Below, one piece after another: positions 21,886 to 49,561 of a stretch of DNA of 64,000 bases. The notes beneath the pieces are model-generated. The model did not search any database. It had not been told where the DNA came from and saw only the letters and a list, made by a program, of their open reading frames with translations. Position numbers and translations under genes: made by a program. Positions within the stretch are counted from its first letter, which is position 1, and each line of letters opens with the position of its first letter. Source of the DNA: Echinococcus granulosus (Eukaryota; Platyhelminthes; Cestoda; Cyclophyllidea; Taeniidae); NCBI RefSeq assembly GCF_000524195.1, contig NW_020170402.1:308441-372440 (forward strand), in the 5' to 3' direction.

Positions 21886-23194
21886 TATACATGGATTATA
21901 CACTCCCCTCGTTGGTGTTTCGAACTATTTGCCTGACGACGGATCTCCACTTTCCATTCACAAGGTCGAAAAAGTGTTTCAAACCATTAGTGAATTGGGT
22001 TTCAAAGTACTGAAAAAAGCCCATTTAAAGTCTGATTTGTCGACGTCCAGATTCATCTTTCATTCCGTCTTCTGAAATCTGGAAAGGCTGCAGTGGCAAA
22101 GCAACTGAACAAGGGATGAAACGTTATCACTTTTTTAGGAGAAAAAAACAAAGATTTGATATAACCTAAAGGGCTTCAAGCAGTTGAAATCCACAAATTT
22201 AGGTTCTATGCATAAATACCTGCATAAATTGGTCTTCCTTCCTATGGGAGGGTTGAGAATCTACCATTACTTCTGAACCCATTTTGAGGTACCTCCAGGG
22301 TGTAAATGTCTTGATTGAGTTTATTCTCGTGGAGTTGACAAGTCACGGGTGCGTCAAAAACTTTGGCAAAGTTAGCTGAGTGAACCGACGTTTTGGGTGA
22401 ATGGTTCCATTGTAGTAGGGTACCACTGACGTTGGTCATGAATGACCCGCTTGCCGCCTGAGAAACCTGAGCTGGTGCTGAAGTGGCCTGAGGCCAATAC
22501 ACACGTACTTCTACTTCGAAGGGATATATCCTTTTGCAAACAAACTCGAGTCCTTTGTTAAATCAGATGACAGGCCATTTTGCAGCTGGCTAAGGCTGAA
22601 GGCATGTGAAAGCAGTGCCGCTTAGTGGGAAAGGTATTGAGTGTGACTTAGGGAATGTGAGGAGAAGGAAAGGGAGAAATCAGGAGGGGCAAGCATCACG
22701 TGTTTTTTCAAAGTGAAGAAGTCTTCCTCTCTTGAGGACGTCAAAAAGGTTCCTTTCTCGGTCCTCATCCCTACATTAAAAATAGGGCAAATCTTGTGAT
22801 GCATAGACACTTCCCTTTTAAATTATTACCCAATTAATTGTACATTTCATAATGCTGGACACGTTTAATGGGTAATTCTGGTCACTAAAAACGCCTTTTG
22901 AGACAGCTAGGGTGTTGTTTACAGTTACTGTGGTGGTGGCGGATTAACTGTTAGTTGATGAATCCTGAAGTCGTCGCCTCATCGGTTGTTGCCTCGTTTA
23001 CGATGGTCTTTTTCAAGAAAAGTGGACTGGTATGTGGGTCAGTGTAGAAACCCTCTTCTCATTTTTTGTGAAACAAGCAAGTTATCCATTGTTTCTCCTC
23101 ACACTTTGAAATTTCCCAAACCCTGGGATTTCACTGCAACTAAGTTGTCAAAGTTGGACGCAGCGTCTCTCAGTCCTAATCCAATGTTGCATCG

Positions 23195-23740
23195 CTCAGT
23201 CGAAAGAAGGGCGAAAGGGGTTTTGTTGATGTAGAGAAGGGCTGAGGGGTGGAACTACCATAGCCCGGAGGCCACTTTGCCCAGTGGAAATATAATCGAG
23301 GAGCCTTAAGTGCCTGTGTAACCGAAACAAAGGATCAAAGTATTACATAGACCCTTTCTGCCCTTTTGAGGGTCGTCCCCGGCAATCCACTTGATCAACC
23401 TCCCGCGTCGGCTATTACAATGTTGTTGGTAGCGTAGAGATGATACCCGCGAACCAACCGCGCCGGTCATCAAATCGACGCGCAACTGAGAAGATATTTG
23501 GTAGAAACGTCAGTGATCCCTCTTGACGATTACACTGGATTTGGAGTCTCCTCCCGTTTGGGAGCTGTATTGGGGGAGGGGGAAAAGTGAAGGCCTTTAC
23601 GTATGTCCATCGCTAGTCGTATTGACACTGGGCACTGTTAATCGCTTTTCTACGTACCAGGGGACTGGGGTAGTTTCCAAAATAGACGTCATTTTCAGGC
23701 CTTCTGTCAGGAGTTGTCGCAGATTCCCCTGTCCATAGCA
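23195..23740 (+). repeat. Main dispersed repeat family, copy with 3' extension
   Basis: The core (agaagggctgaggggtgg, agcccggaggcc, ccttaagtgcc) is followed by a segment shared with 25830-26040: aacctcccgcgtcggc, acaatgttgttggt, aaccaaccgcgccggtca and gggagctgtattgggggagg. Confidence 0.65.
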
Positions 23741-23849
23741 TATACGCTTCCTTTGTCAAACTAGAGTTTATCACTCACCAATTGAAATCAGGGCAGGTGT
23801 CCTTTAGACTCCGTTTCGCTGTCTCCAAATGTAGCGTTCCGAGTTTTTT

Positions 23850-23965
23850 CTGAAGCCGAAGGAAGACCTATTTCTAGGGCGTAGTATGTAACGCCGGCGC
23901 ACAAAAGGCCTGAGGAACTAATGGCCATCGCCCGAAGGTCATACCGCCGAACAGAAGTACAACGT
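23850..23965 (+). repeat. Main dispersed repeat family, diverged core
   Basis: Degenerate core with gccgaaggaagac, aggcctgaggaactaatggc and gaagtacaacgt blocks. Confidence 0.4.
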
Positions 23966-24204
23966 ACAAATAACCAGTATTACAGTCAAAACACACCACT
24001 TTCTCAGAACGCTAAGGTCTCATTCAGGAATTAGTAGTTTTCTTATTAAATATTTCATATTTCTGTGAGGAAGACTTCAACTACGCAACTGGTGTTTTTG
24101 GATGCTCTTACAAACCAGCACGTGTTTCACAATCGTGAGGCAAAGAGATTTGAGAAAAAGACTTCACGACTGCTTCAGCATATCTAACATTCTAAATCGG
24201 ATGC

Positions 24205-24360
24205 TTGCAGCCCCCCGAGACTTCTCTGGAGACGAATGCAGAAAGAGTACTCGGGTAGAATATGCATTGCCGCCACAAAGAAGGGCATGGGCCACTAGCA
24301 TGGCTCAAAGGCCAGCCCTCCCGCCAGAATCACAATAAGAGAGCCCCTCAGCAGCCCGTT
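24205..24360 (+). repeat. Main dispersed repeat family, core copy
   Basis: Core starting gagacttctctggagacgaa, then agtactcgggtagaatatgc, aagaagggcatgggccacta and catggctcaaaggcca. Confidence 0.6.
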
Positions 24361-25244
24361 ACCAAAACCGAAAGTAAAAAAAAAACAGTTAAAATATTAG
24401 TGTTTTCTGGAGGTCAAATACATTGAAAAAGATTTTCTTTTCTTCAAGGCTTCGATAGTCTATCTTGCTTAAAACTGATGTGGTCTTCACCATTTTTCCT
24501 ACAGGCCTCGAAACTAATGGAAGTCGGACAGTTTTACGCCATTTGTGCCAGTTAGAACATCAAATCGGCTACAGATGTTCACAAAAAGTGGACCATTCGA
24601 CTTACTCCGAACCGAGGAGACTGAAAGTGCCATCCAGGCCAAGGGGATCGGATAAAGTTTTCTGCCTTGTTTAGATCTTTAGTCAGTTGCCATCGCGTGG
24701 ATTCGCCAGATTTTAATGACATTTGACAGCAGCAGATCACTCTTGCCCAGGAGATTGGAGGCAAGTTTAATGGCGCCTTCTTTTCATGAGTAGAGCATTT
24801 GAGTAGATAGATTTTTTTACACTTCCCAAAGCACTGAGTTCACCTGTCATCCTTCCATAAGAAGCGGAAATGCTTAAAACACGACTCCTCCAAGACAGAA
24901 GTGTTTACTTCAAAAACAAGTATGGGCACCAAAAAGTTAGGAAAATACGCATCATTTTGAGTTGTTTGGCCTAATTGCCAAATTACCATACCATCTCAGT
25001 TTTAGGGAAATATTTGCCCGCTTCGAATTCCATGGTTCCTATCTATTGTGATGTTTTTGAGAGTCCCAAACAAATATTTACCGACCGAGGATTGTGGAAT
25101 CTGGTCTGATAGAGGGGTACAGAGATGCTGAGATACTGCCAGCTCCACACCGTCGGTATTAAGATCGGGGGTGGTGTCTAGATAAGTTTGGACAGTTCAT
25201 ACTTAATTACTTGGTACTTAACTGCCGCTACTTACTGATGTTTG

Positions 25245-25420
25245 ACGCATCCTGAGTCCTCTCCGAAGACGAAAGAAGGCAATGTCGACGTAGAGTACTG
25301 CTGAGGGGCTACCAACATGGCCTAAGGGCCATGCCCCCTGGCAGTAGCACAAAGGCGAAGCCTCAAGTGTCCGGAAAACTAAGATGTAGAGCGAAGCAAA
25401 CAATAAAAGTATTAAAAAAT
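25245..25420 (+). repeat. Main dispersed repeat family, core copy
   Basis: Core with ctccgaagacgaaagaaggc, gaggggctaccaacatggcc, gcgaagcctcaagtgtccgg and aaaactaagatg blocks. Confidence 0.6.
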
Positions 25421-25647
25421 TAATAAATCTAGTTTGATTTCACCGAGTTTTGCTAGCAGAGAATAGTGTAGAACCTCGATTAACCACTATTGTTCATCCT
25501 GAGTGCGGAACAATGGAACTTTGAACTCTGAAGTCCAACATAATCTGGGAACACTCCCTACCGGTAATCATAGAAATGCCAATTCCTCAAGGAATTCCCG
25601 AGGCTACTGAATTTGGGAATAAATATCTGGTATTCCTTCTTCTTCTA

Positions 25648-26040
25648 CAGCGCCCCTAGTCTTGCCTGAGGACGAAAGACCTCATAGTACTTGGGCAGAA
25701 TATGTTGCCGACGTACAGAAGGTTTAGCGAGCTAATGGCATGGCCTGGGGGACAGGGCGCCCAGCAAAAGCACATGGCCGTGCTTTTCGGTGCCAGCATA
25801 ACCCAAGCGAGGAGTTAAGTAAACAATCAAAGTATTTCATGGCCTCCCTCTCCTCTTTTGAGCGCTGTCCACGACGCACCCCTTGGTTAACCTCCCACGT
25901 CGACCATCACAATGTTGTCGGTGCTGTAAGCAAAACCAACCGCGCCGGTCATTGAAGTTGTGTGCATGTGGGAACTGTATTGGAGGGGGAGGGAATATGC
26001 GGGCCATCTCGTAAGCACATCGCTATTTGTAAAAACACTG
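25648..26040 (+). repeat. Main dispersed repeat family, copy with 3' extension
   Basis: Core (ctgaggacgaaagac, agtacttgggcagaatatg, gacgtacagaaggttta) plus the extension shared with 23340-23640 (aaaaccaaccgcgccggtca; gggaactgtattggaggggg). Confidence 0.65.
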
Positions 26041-26084
26041 GCAAAAAAGCAGAGTAAGGTTACAAAGGACGAGAACTAACAGGC

Positions 26085-26430
26085 CCGTAGGGATAAGCTT
26101 TTCCGTCTGTTCCTCTTTGCCACCTTTTTCTCACTTTATCGCTGTCCACCCGTCTGTCGATCTGGGTTCTATCCCGTTAGTAGAGAGGTGAGGGAGGCAT
26201 TGCGTGTTTACCTAGTTGACATCTTTATACAGAACATGGAAGTGGGGTAGTTGCCTAAGGTGGACTTCATCGTCAACCCTTGTTACGGGCATCATATATT
26301 CCCCCATCCGCGGCATATGGGCTTCTTCAGAATCACTGGCATGGTCGGGAGGCCATGCCAGCGAGCTGAAGTACAATGGCGGAGCCTTAAGCGCCAGCAT
26401 AACCACACCGGGGGGTTAAACAAACAGCCA
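26085..26430 (+). repeat. Main dispersed repeat family, copy in + orientation
   Basis: Begins with the tagtagagaggtgagggagg and gttgacatctttatacagaa blocks, then the 3' half of the core (actggcatggtcgggaggcc, ggcggagccttaagcgccag, gggggttaaacaaac). Confidence 0.6.
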
Positions 26431-27317
26431 AAGAATTACAATCTCCTTCGTCAGATTTTCGCCCTCTTAAGTACAGTTTTCGTGAGATCAAGGAGAAGTC
26501 AATCAAAACGAATTTGATAAAGGTCAGATCGCCGGCCCGCTACGGAACATTTGGACCGTGAGACTAATTGATGGTAGAGGCCATACATCCTGTCGGTCAG
26601 AGATTCGCATGAGAGATTATCCTCCAACATAATAATAATAAATAATAAACTTAATCGCAAATGAATCACATCCCGCGTAAGCTACCCGAGCTCCCATCCA
26701 AAGTGAAAGTCAGCAGGAATGAACTGACAGTAGCTGCACCCAAAAGCAACGCACAAACTCAAGAAATAGCAAAACCAATGCCTGACAAATGCGTAATAAA
26801 AGCTAAAGCCATCCTCACAGGTTAAAACTTTTGAATCAAAAGCGGACACCCGTGTGGACTACGTCCGATAACTGAGTTGCTTCAGCTAATCACAAATGAG
26901 TTATTTTTCCTTAAAATGAGCCACGCTGTCTAAGCGTTTAGTGATTGTCTCTTCCAGGCTCAAAAAAAGTCGTGGAACCAGTGATAATCTGAGCCTAGTC
27001 TTCCTTCACTTAGCTCGACTCATGGAGATAGCATAACTACTCAAATACCAATGACAACGCAAAAGATGGACAATTTTTCGATCCTCAGGGGAATAGCTCA
27101 TCTATGGGATCATTAGAACAGGGATTTCTCGGGGAAACCACTAGAGTAACGATAAAGCACTCATTTCAATCATGTTTGAAAGTTGGCATCCAAAACTCCG
27201 AAGTGGTATTATCAGACCTTTTGCCATGCTGTGGATATGCATCCCCATCACCGTCCCAACGGGTCATCTTGAGTTGTGCCCACAGAGTTTCGAATTACAA
27301 TCCATTTCAAATCACTT

Positions 27318-27475
27318 TTAGTCCCTCTGGCACTTAAGGCTCCGCCAGTGTACTTGTGCTGGGTGGCATAGTCTCCCGGCCATTATTGTAGTCCCCAGCC
27401 ATTTTCTACGTAGGCAATACATATTCGGTGCCAGCATTGTCTCCTCCTTTTGTCTCCAGAAAAGTCTGGAGAAGT
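27318..27475 (-). repeat. Main dispersed repeat family, reverse copy
   Basis: Reads in reverse as acttaaggctccgccagtgt, cccggccattattgtagt, gcaatacatattcggtgcca and tccttttgtctccagaaaag. Confidence 0.55.
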
Positions 27476-28820
27476 TACACTAGCCTCCAATCATTGTGAT
27501 CTTGGGCCTGCTACTCCGAAATTGTCTTTGCAGGAACAACAAAAGTGAACAAACAAATTGCCGGCGAATGGTTTGAGTGAGAGATTTCTCTTCGGCGGAT
27601 AAATCCAGAGCATAAGCACACCACTTCTCGGGTGGCAGACCCTAGCTGAGACTACAAGGAGTAGGTGAATGGTGATGACCGGAAGGAAGTTGCAAAACAT
27701 GTGAGGTTAAAAAGCAGCCCAGCTCACCGATTATTTATAAGCCTACGCCGATAGTGGCTCTTGAATCAAAGTTATTATGAGAGGCATCAGACTCCATTAA
27801 CAATTAATGGCCTGAGGTGACACACCTTATCGCCCTATTCACTAATTTTTCAAGGAAATCGTAAACATTATTCTATCATCAAATGGATTAAATTTCCCAA
27901 GGACTGCATCAGTACCTTTGGTGAGATCAAAAAAAAACGTTAAATGACGCAAACAAGTCATCGCCATCACGATAACTCAGTACTATCCATAGAAGTGGAG
28001 GCGAGCGTGCCTAGACTGAAGGCCATAGCTTCCCTGAATGGAAGCACGAGGAAAACCATCCAAAGGCAAATAATGAGGAATCGACGTTTTGGCATGAACC
28101 TTCTTCTAGCCAACGACATCCATACGTAAAGTTTAGCTTGCGTGCTACCAAACGTGGCTGAAGATTACCCCAACCTCTCCTGGGGTTCCCTGTAGACATC
28201 AGGAATACTTGGCGCTTCAACTTTAATGGCATTTAATGCCGCTGAGAAAACACTGGTCACCAAGCCAACCTCATGTAAGAGGCTAGGTTATGAAATATTT
28301 GACTTATTACACTTTGAGATTACCAAACACTTTGGTTCCCTTAAACTATGATTTGAGAACACCCTTCTTCGATTTTTGATCCTTCCGAAGGGATTTTTTG
28401 TAGCTATAGAAGTATGAAGCCGTAAAATGTTTCTGAGCACTTTAAAAGCTGTTTCGAGGCTTCACAAATCCATGTAGTGTAAACAGATATAAAAGGCACC
28501 TAAAAAAGCGGCTTATTATGGCTAGGCAAGTGCATAGCCCATCAGTCATCAAAAAACAAACTTCAACCGGACGACAGCAACAATGACAGATTAAAATTAA
28601 TTTTACAGGAAATAACGCAAAAAGTAAAGTCGAAAAGCCACAACAACACCTCTGAGGCGACTGCCAAAACCTTTGATTTAATTTAAGTCAGAATCCGCAA
28701 ACAAGACCACTTTTTTGACCCCGAACTCCACCACCAAAAAGCGACAAACATAAAAGCCAATAATATTTATGTCTAGACCGACGGCGCTGACTAACCACCT
28801 CCCCAACTAAAAATAACCAG

Positions 28821-28840
28821 ACACACACACACACACACAC
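28821..28840 (+). repeat. (AC)n microsatellite
   Basis: Ten AC units, followed by gagcacacac, about 80 bp beyond the PI3K stop on the gene's 3' side. Confidence 0.9.
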
Positions 28841-28923
28841 GAGCACACACATTGAGTTCGGTTGCATATCTGTATTATCACATATAAATAAAAATGCAAG
28901 TCTCTCTGTCGGTACTCTGTTAA

Positions 28924-46245
<17,322 letters not shown>

Positions 46246-48292
46246 CTAGCGGTGGCAAACCAGATTTGCACATCAGTCTTGCCAGTGATCGCAATATATG
46301 CTTACTAACATTGCCTAAAGTAGCTGTCAATCCTCTATTTATTATTCGACGGCTAAGTTTGGATGAATGGAAGTATAAAAAGTATACCTGGATTCATGCT
46401 AGCATCAGCAGACACAAACTACATTTCTTACTATTAAATAAAGGACAGTACTCAAGCCGAGACCTGATTTTACACACGGTGGCCGGTGCACAATTCAGGG
46501 GTTAGCCAGCTCACATAATGTCTGTCAGTGGCGGCCCTATCCACAGTGATTATCAGCTCAATGTGAATGAAAATTATGATTTTGAACGCATAATCTGCGA
46601 TGTGATGGAATTACAAGTGAATAATTGGTCTGTGACGGAAATGGACGCAGTCGTTTCAGAACACTTTTAGTTTCAAAAAGTTAGTGCACGCACGTTGGGT
46701 GTCAAGACAGCTTTCCCCAGGCTGTCTCAGAATGGTTATGTTGTACAGAAAGCCTTCGGCGCTAGAGCCTTTCCGGTGTGCAACACAATGGAATGAGTGT
46801 GCACCCTAGCTTCAGAAGCAAAAACAATTTGCACTAACAGAAATATTTTCATCTCAGAAAAGCCAGAGTTTGGTCCAAACGTACCCACTTTTATGATAAC
46901 TTCCATTGACACACCCAACGGTCACGTAAAAACAAAACGTATTTTAGCGGTACACCAGCATACACATGTTCAGAGAGTGGTAAAATACATGCATTAAGAA
47001 TAATTATAACCTCTTCCTACTGTCTGAAAATAACATGAGTAAATACCTTCAAGGTTAGGACAATACCGTTAGGCATTAAAAAGTCATGTTTCATCGACGA
47101 GCAATGTTGGAACATGTGGTCCGAACTCTCCAATGTGATTGGAGGCATCCTGGCATTACTAAACAAGGAATTAAACATGGATTATTATTTGCATCCGTTC
47201 ACTATTACCCAAAATTGACTTATATTAGCATTACAAATGGAAGCTGTGTGACTGCGATAAACGCCTAATGCGCAAATCGGTACAGAAAAAGGCGGGAAGA
47301 ATTAAATCGAAAACGGGAGACCCGTTATAGGAGCGAAATTATTAATGGAATACCCCAGCACCAATTTCACACTATTTAGCAAGCCATACACACTTCAACG
47401 CAGGACACTAATGTCATATGAATTTCCCATGAATTTACGCTACTTTAACAAGAAATTACAATAACGACATTGATATGTCTTTAACCTAATTTTCAACATA
47501 GAATGAAGGAATGAGGTAAGGATAGGCACGCAGAGAAGTACATAATCAGTGAACAAGTAAAAAATATGGTAAACAAATCATGTCGAAAATAAATATTGGG
47601 ATTAGGCATCATGCGATAAGGGCAGGAAACCCGGCATGAACTGCGACCAATCAGGCGCAAGGGTAAAGCCAAACCAATAACATGTCCGTCAGAGGTAATG
47701 AAGGCGGGGAATGGGTCTTTCAAATAAAAAAACAAAGTTAATGAGAAAACAGGACTTTTAGACTGCATTTGAGTCCATACTCCTAACAGGATTGGTATTT
47801 TGGCAAAAGTCGCACAATGTGTTGGTGCGTCATTGGGAAACGGGGAATATCAATCATTCAGAAAAAGGGGAGATTAGGAAACATTAATACATGACCTAAA
47901 AAACGTTGAAATTGAGTTCGTGTTATTAACTTGCATGTGTATTTCCACATTAATAGACATGTGAGAAAAAATTTGCCCAACGTGCAAGTGTAGCTGTACC
48001 TATTAGTAATACACTGCAGAGTGATTTCTTATTTTACTTGGTTGCATTTCACTACCCAACCACTTTAATTATTTTGGGCCGTATTTTTGGTCTCTAGAGC
48101 ACAGATATGCGCTAGTGATACTATGCAGAATTATTACGAATTTGGCGAAGACTAGGTACACTGCATTGGTGATAGCGATAAGATTGCATAGACGTTCAAT
48201 AACTTGTGCTGTCTTCTGCAATATGATAGTCGTTTAGCTCGCAAAAAGGAAGGCGTCGCTTTTGGACTTTTGACTTAGCCTTCTTGTAAAAC

Positions 48293-48413
48293 GCTAAGTG
48301 GGCTGGCCTTTGGGATATGCCAATGGCCCAAACACCTTCTCTGTGCTGAACATATATTCTACCCGAGTATTATGTCTTCTTTCGTCTTCAAGAAAGTCTC
48401 GAAACACTACACT
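48293..48413 (-). repeat. Main dispersed repeat family, core copy
   Basis: Blocks gggctggcctttgggatatg, ctacccgagtattatgtctt and ctttcgtcttcaagaaagtc. Confidence 0.6.
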
Positions 48414-48841
48414 TCTCTTTGAGAATAGCTGGGACTTATCCAATCACGAAATCGGTCCAATCTCCTCTCCTGCATACTAAGAAGTCCATTTTAGCAAACA
48501 TGTATTGCATTTCGCTATAATAGATTGTAGTTGATTGCGTGAGGATCTGTTTATTGTAGAAGACATGGCTGTTAGTGAACAAATCTATGTTACAAAAAAA
48601 CCGCCTTTGTTGTCAAAGTGGTAAGATTTGTGGTATACTTAGAAGAGAAAACTGCTCCATAGAACTACAGCAGCTTTTTAAATTAAGTAATAATTAGAAA
48701 TCAATGCAGCGTTGAAAAATACACAGTACTAACACACAGAAGTATTAGAAGGCTGCCGGCATGGTCTACAAGAGTGTTACTGTAATACGATGGCTGTTTG
48801 TTTCCCGGTATTGGTAAGGAGCCACTTTGGACTTGGCCTTT

Positions 48842-48971
48842 GTACCAAGCCGCGTAGGCTGGCCTTCGGGCCACGCAGTAGCCCAAATACGTTCTTTGTG
48901 TTAGATGTATGTGTTCTGCCCAAGTATTGTGTCTTTTTTCGTCTTCATGGTGGTCTTAAGGCGCTATAGTT
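48842..48971 (-). repeat. Main dispersed repeat family, core copy
   Basis: Blocks gtaggctggccttcgggcca, cagtagcccaaatacg, tgcccaagtattgtgtcttt and cgtcttcatggtggtcttaa. Confidence 0.6.
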
Positions 48972-49434
48972 ACTAAGCTAAAGTTGTGAATACTTGTAAT
49001 TTTGGTAACTAAAACAAACGGGTGAGCAATTTAAAATTTGCAGTATTTTATACTGGGAATTTTAGATGGCCCCTTTTCCTGTTACAACTTTTGTACAATA
49101 GCTGCCTAAAACTTTGGTATAACTAGCATGCATCCAATTTTTTTGCGTTTGCAGTGACATTAACACAAATTGTAAAGTAGCCATTTTGATTTTAGTAATT
49201 CCTGCCTCGTCATTAACCAACTGCCAGTTATGGCAAGAGGTTTGTTATGGTTTTGGTACGCCTCTAATACATTTTTACAAGAAAATATAAGCACTGCAGT
49301 CGTCAAGTATCTCATCTGCATTTTGATTTAAACAAAATTGCATAGCCTATCTAACGGTTTGTTCTAATGCATCGACTCGCAAGACCTAAAATTGAAAGGC
49401 GATGAAAGTAGGGGTTTTCTGAGTTGTGCCGAAA

Positions 49435-49561
49435 ATGGGTGGTAGTATTGGTAAGCCGACCTCTTCGAAGGAGGGATCTGAAAAGGTGGATTTATCGCTG
49501 AGCTTTAATCAGCAGCCGGATGAAATTTCTACTGGTGGCGAATGTGAAAAGTCTGCTTCTG
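49435..49561 (+). CDS. ABL: ABL exon 1: myristoylation-type cap region
   Basis: ATG at 49435 opens MGGSIGKPTSSKEGSEK, then SLSFNQQPDEIS. The open frame runs to a TAA at 49579 after QNLL. Because the SH3 exon is in the same frame, an intron of length 3n must remove that stop. A 36-bp intron 49562-49597 (gttcgc...ttctgctag) would do so; donors at 49544 and 49535 also fit. The 3' end is therefore provisional. Confidence 0.6.

Larger units (their letters stand above)
20389..28923. other. Gene-free interval between AMPK-beta and PI3K 3' ends
   Basis: The two flanking genes are convergent. No protein similarity was recognised on either strand. From about 21.46 to 27.48 kb the sequence is largely a mosaic of main-family repeat copies. 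An (AC)n run lies at 28821-28840. No clear PI3K polyadenylation signal was assigned. Confidence 0.65.
46246..49434. other. Intergenic region between divergent PI3K and ABL genes
   Basis: It should contain the missing 5' exon or exons of PI3K and both promoters, but none could be supported. I looked on the minus strand for the LLPNG/LLPTG motif that begins the adaptor-binding domain and did not find it. Two reverse main-family cores lie at 48293-48413 and 48842-48971. Confidence 0.55.

Noticed and set aside
28011..28232. Minus-strand 73-codon frame between AMPK-beta and PI3K
   Set aside because: No recognisable motif and no splice-consistent neighbours; it is treated as chance.
47493..47768. 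Minus-strand 91-codon open frame considered as the missing PI3K N-terminal exon
   Set aside because: No LLPNG/LLPTG-type strand and no phase-compatible donor toward 46245 could be shown.
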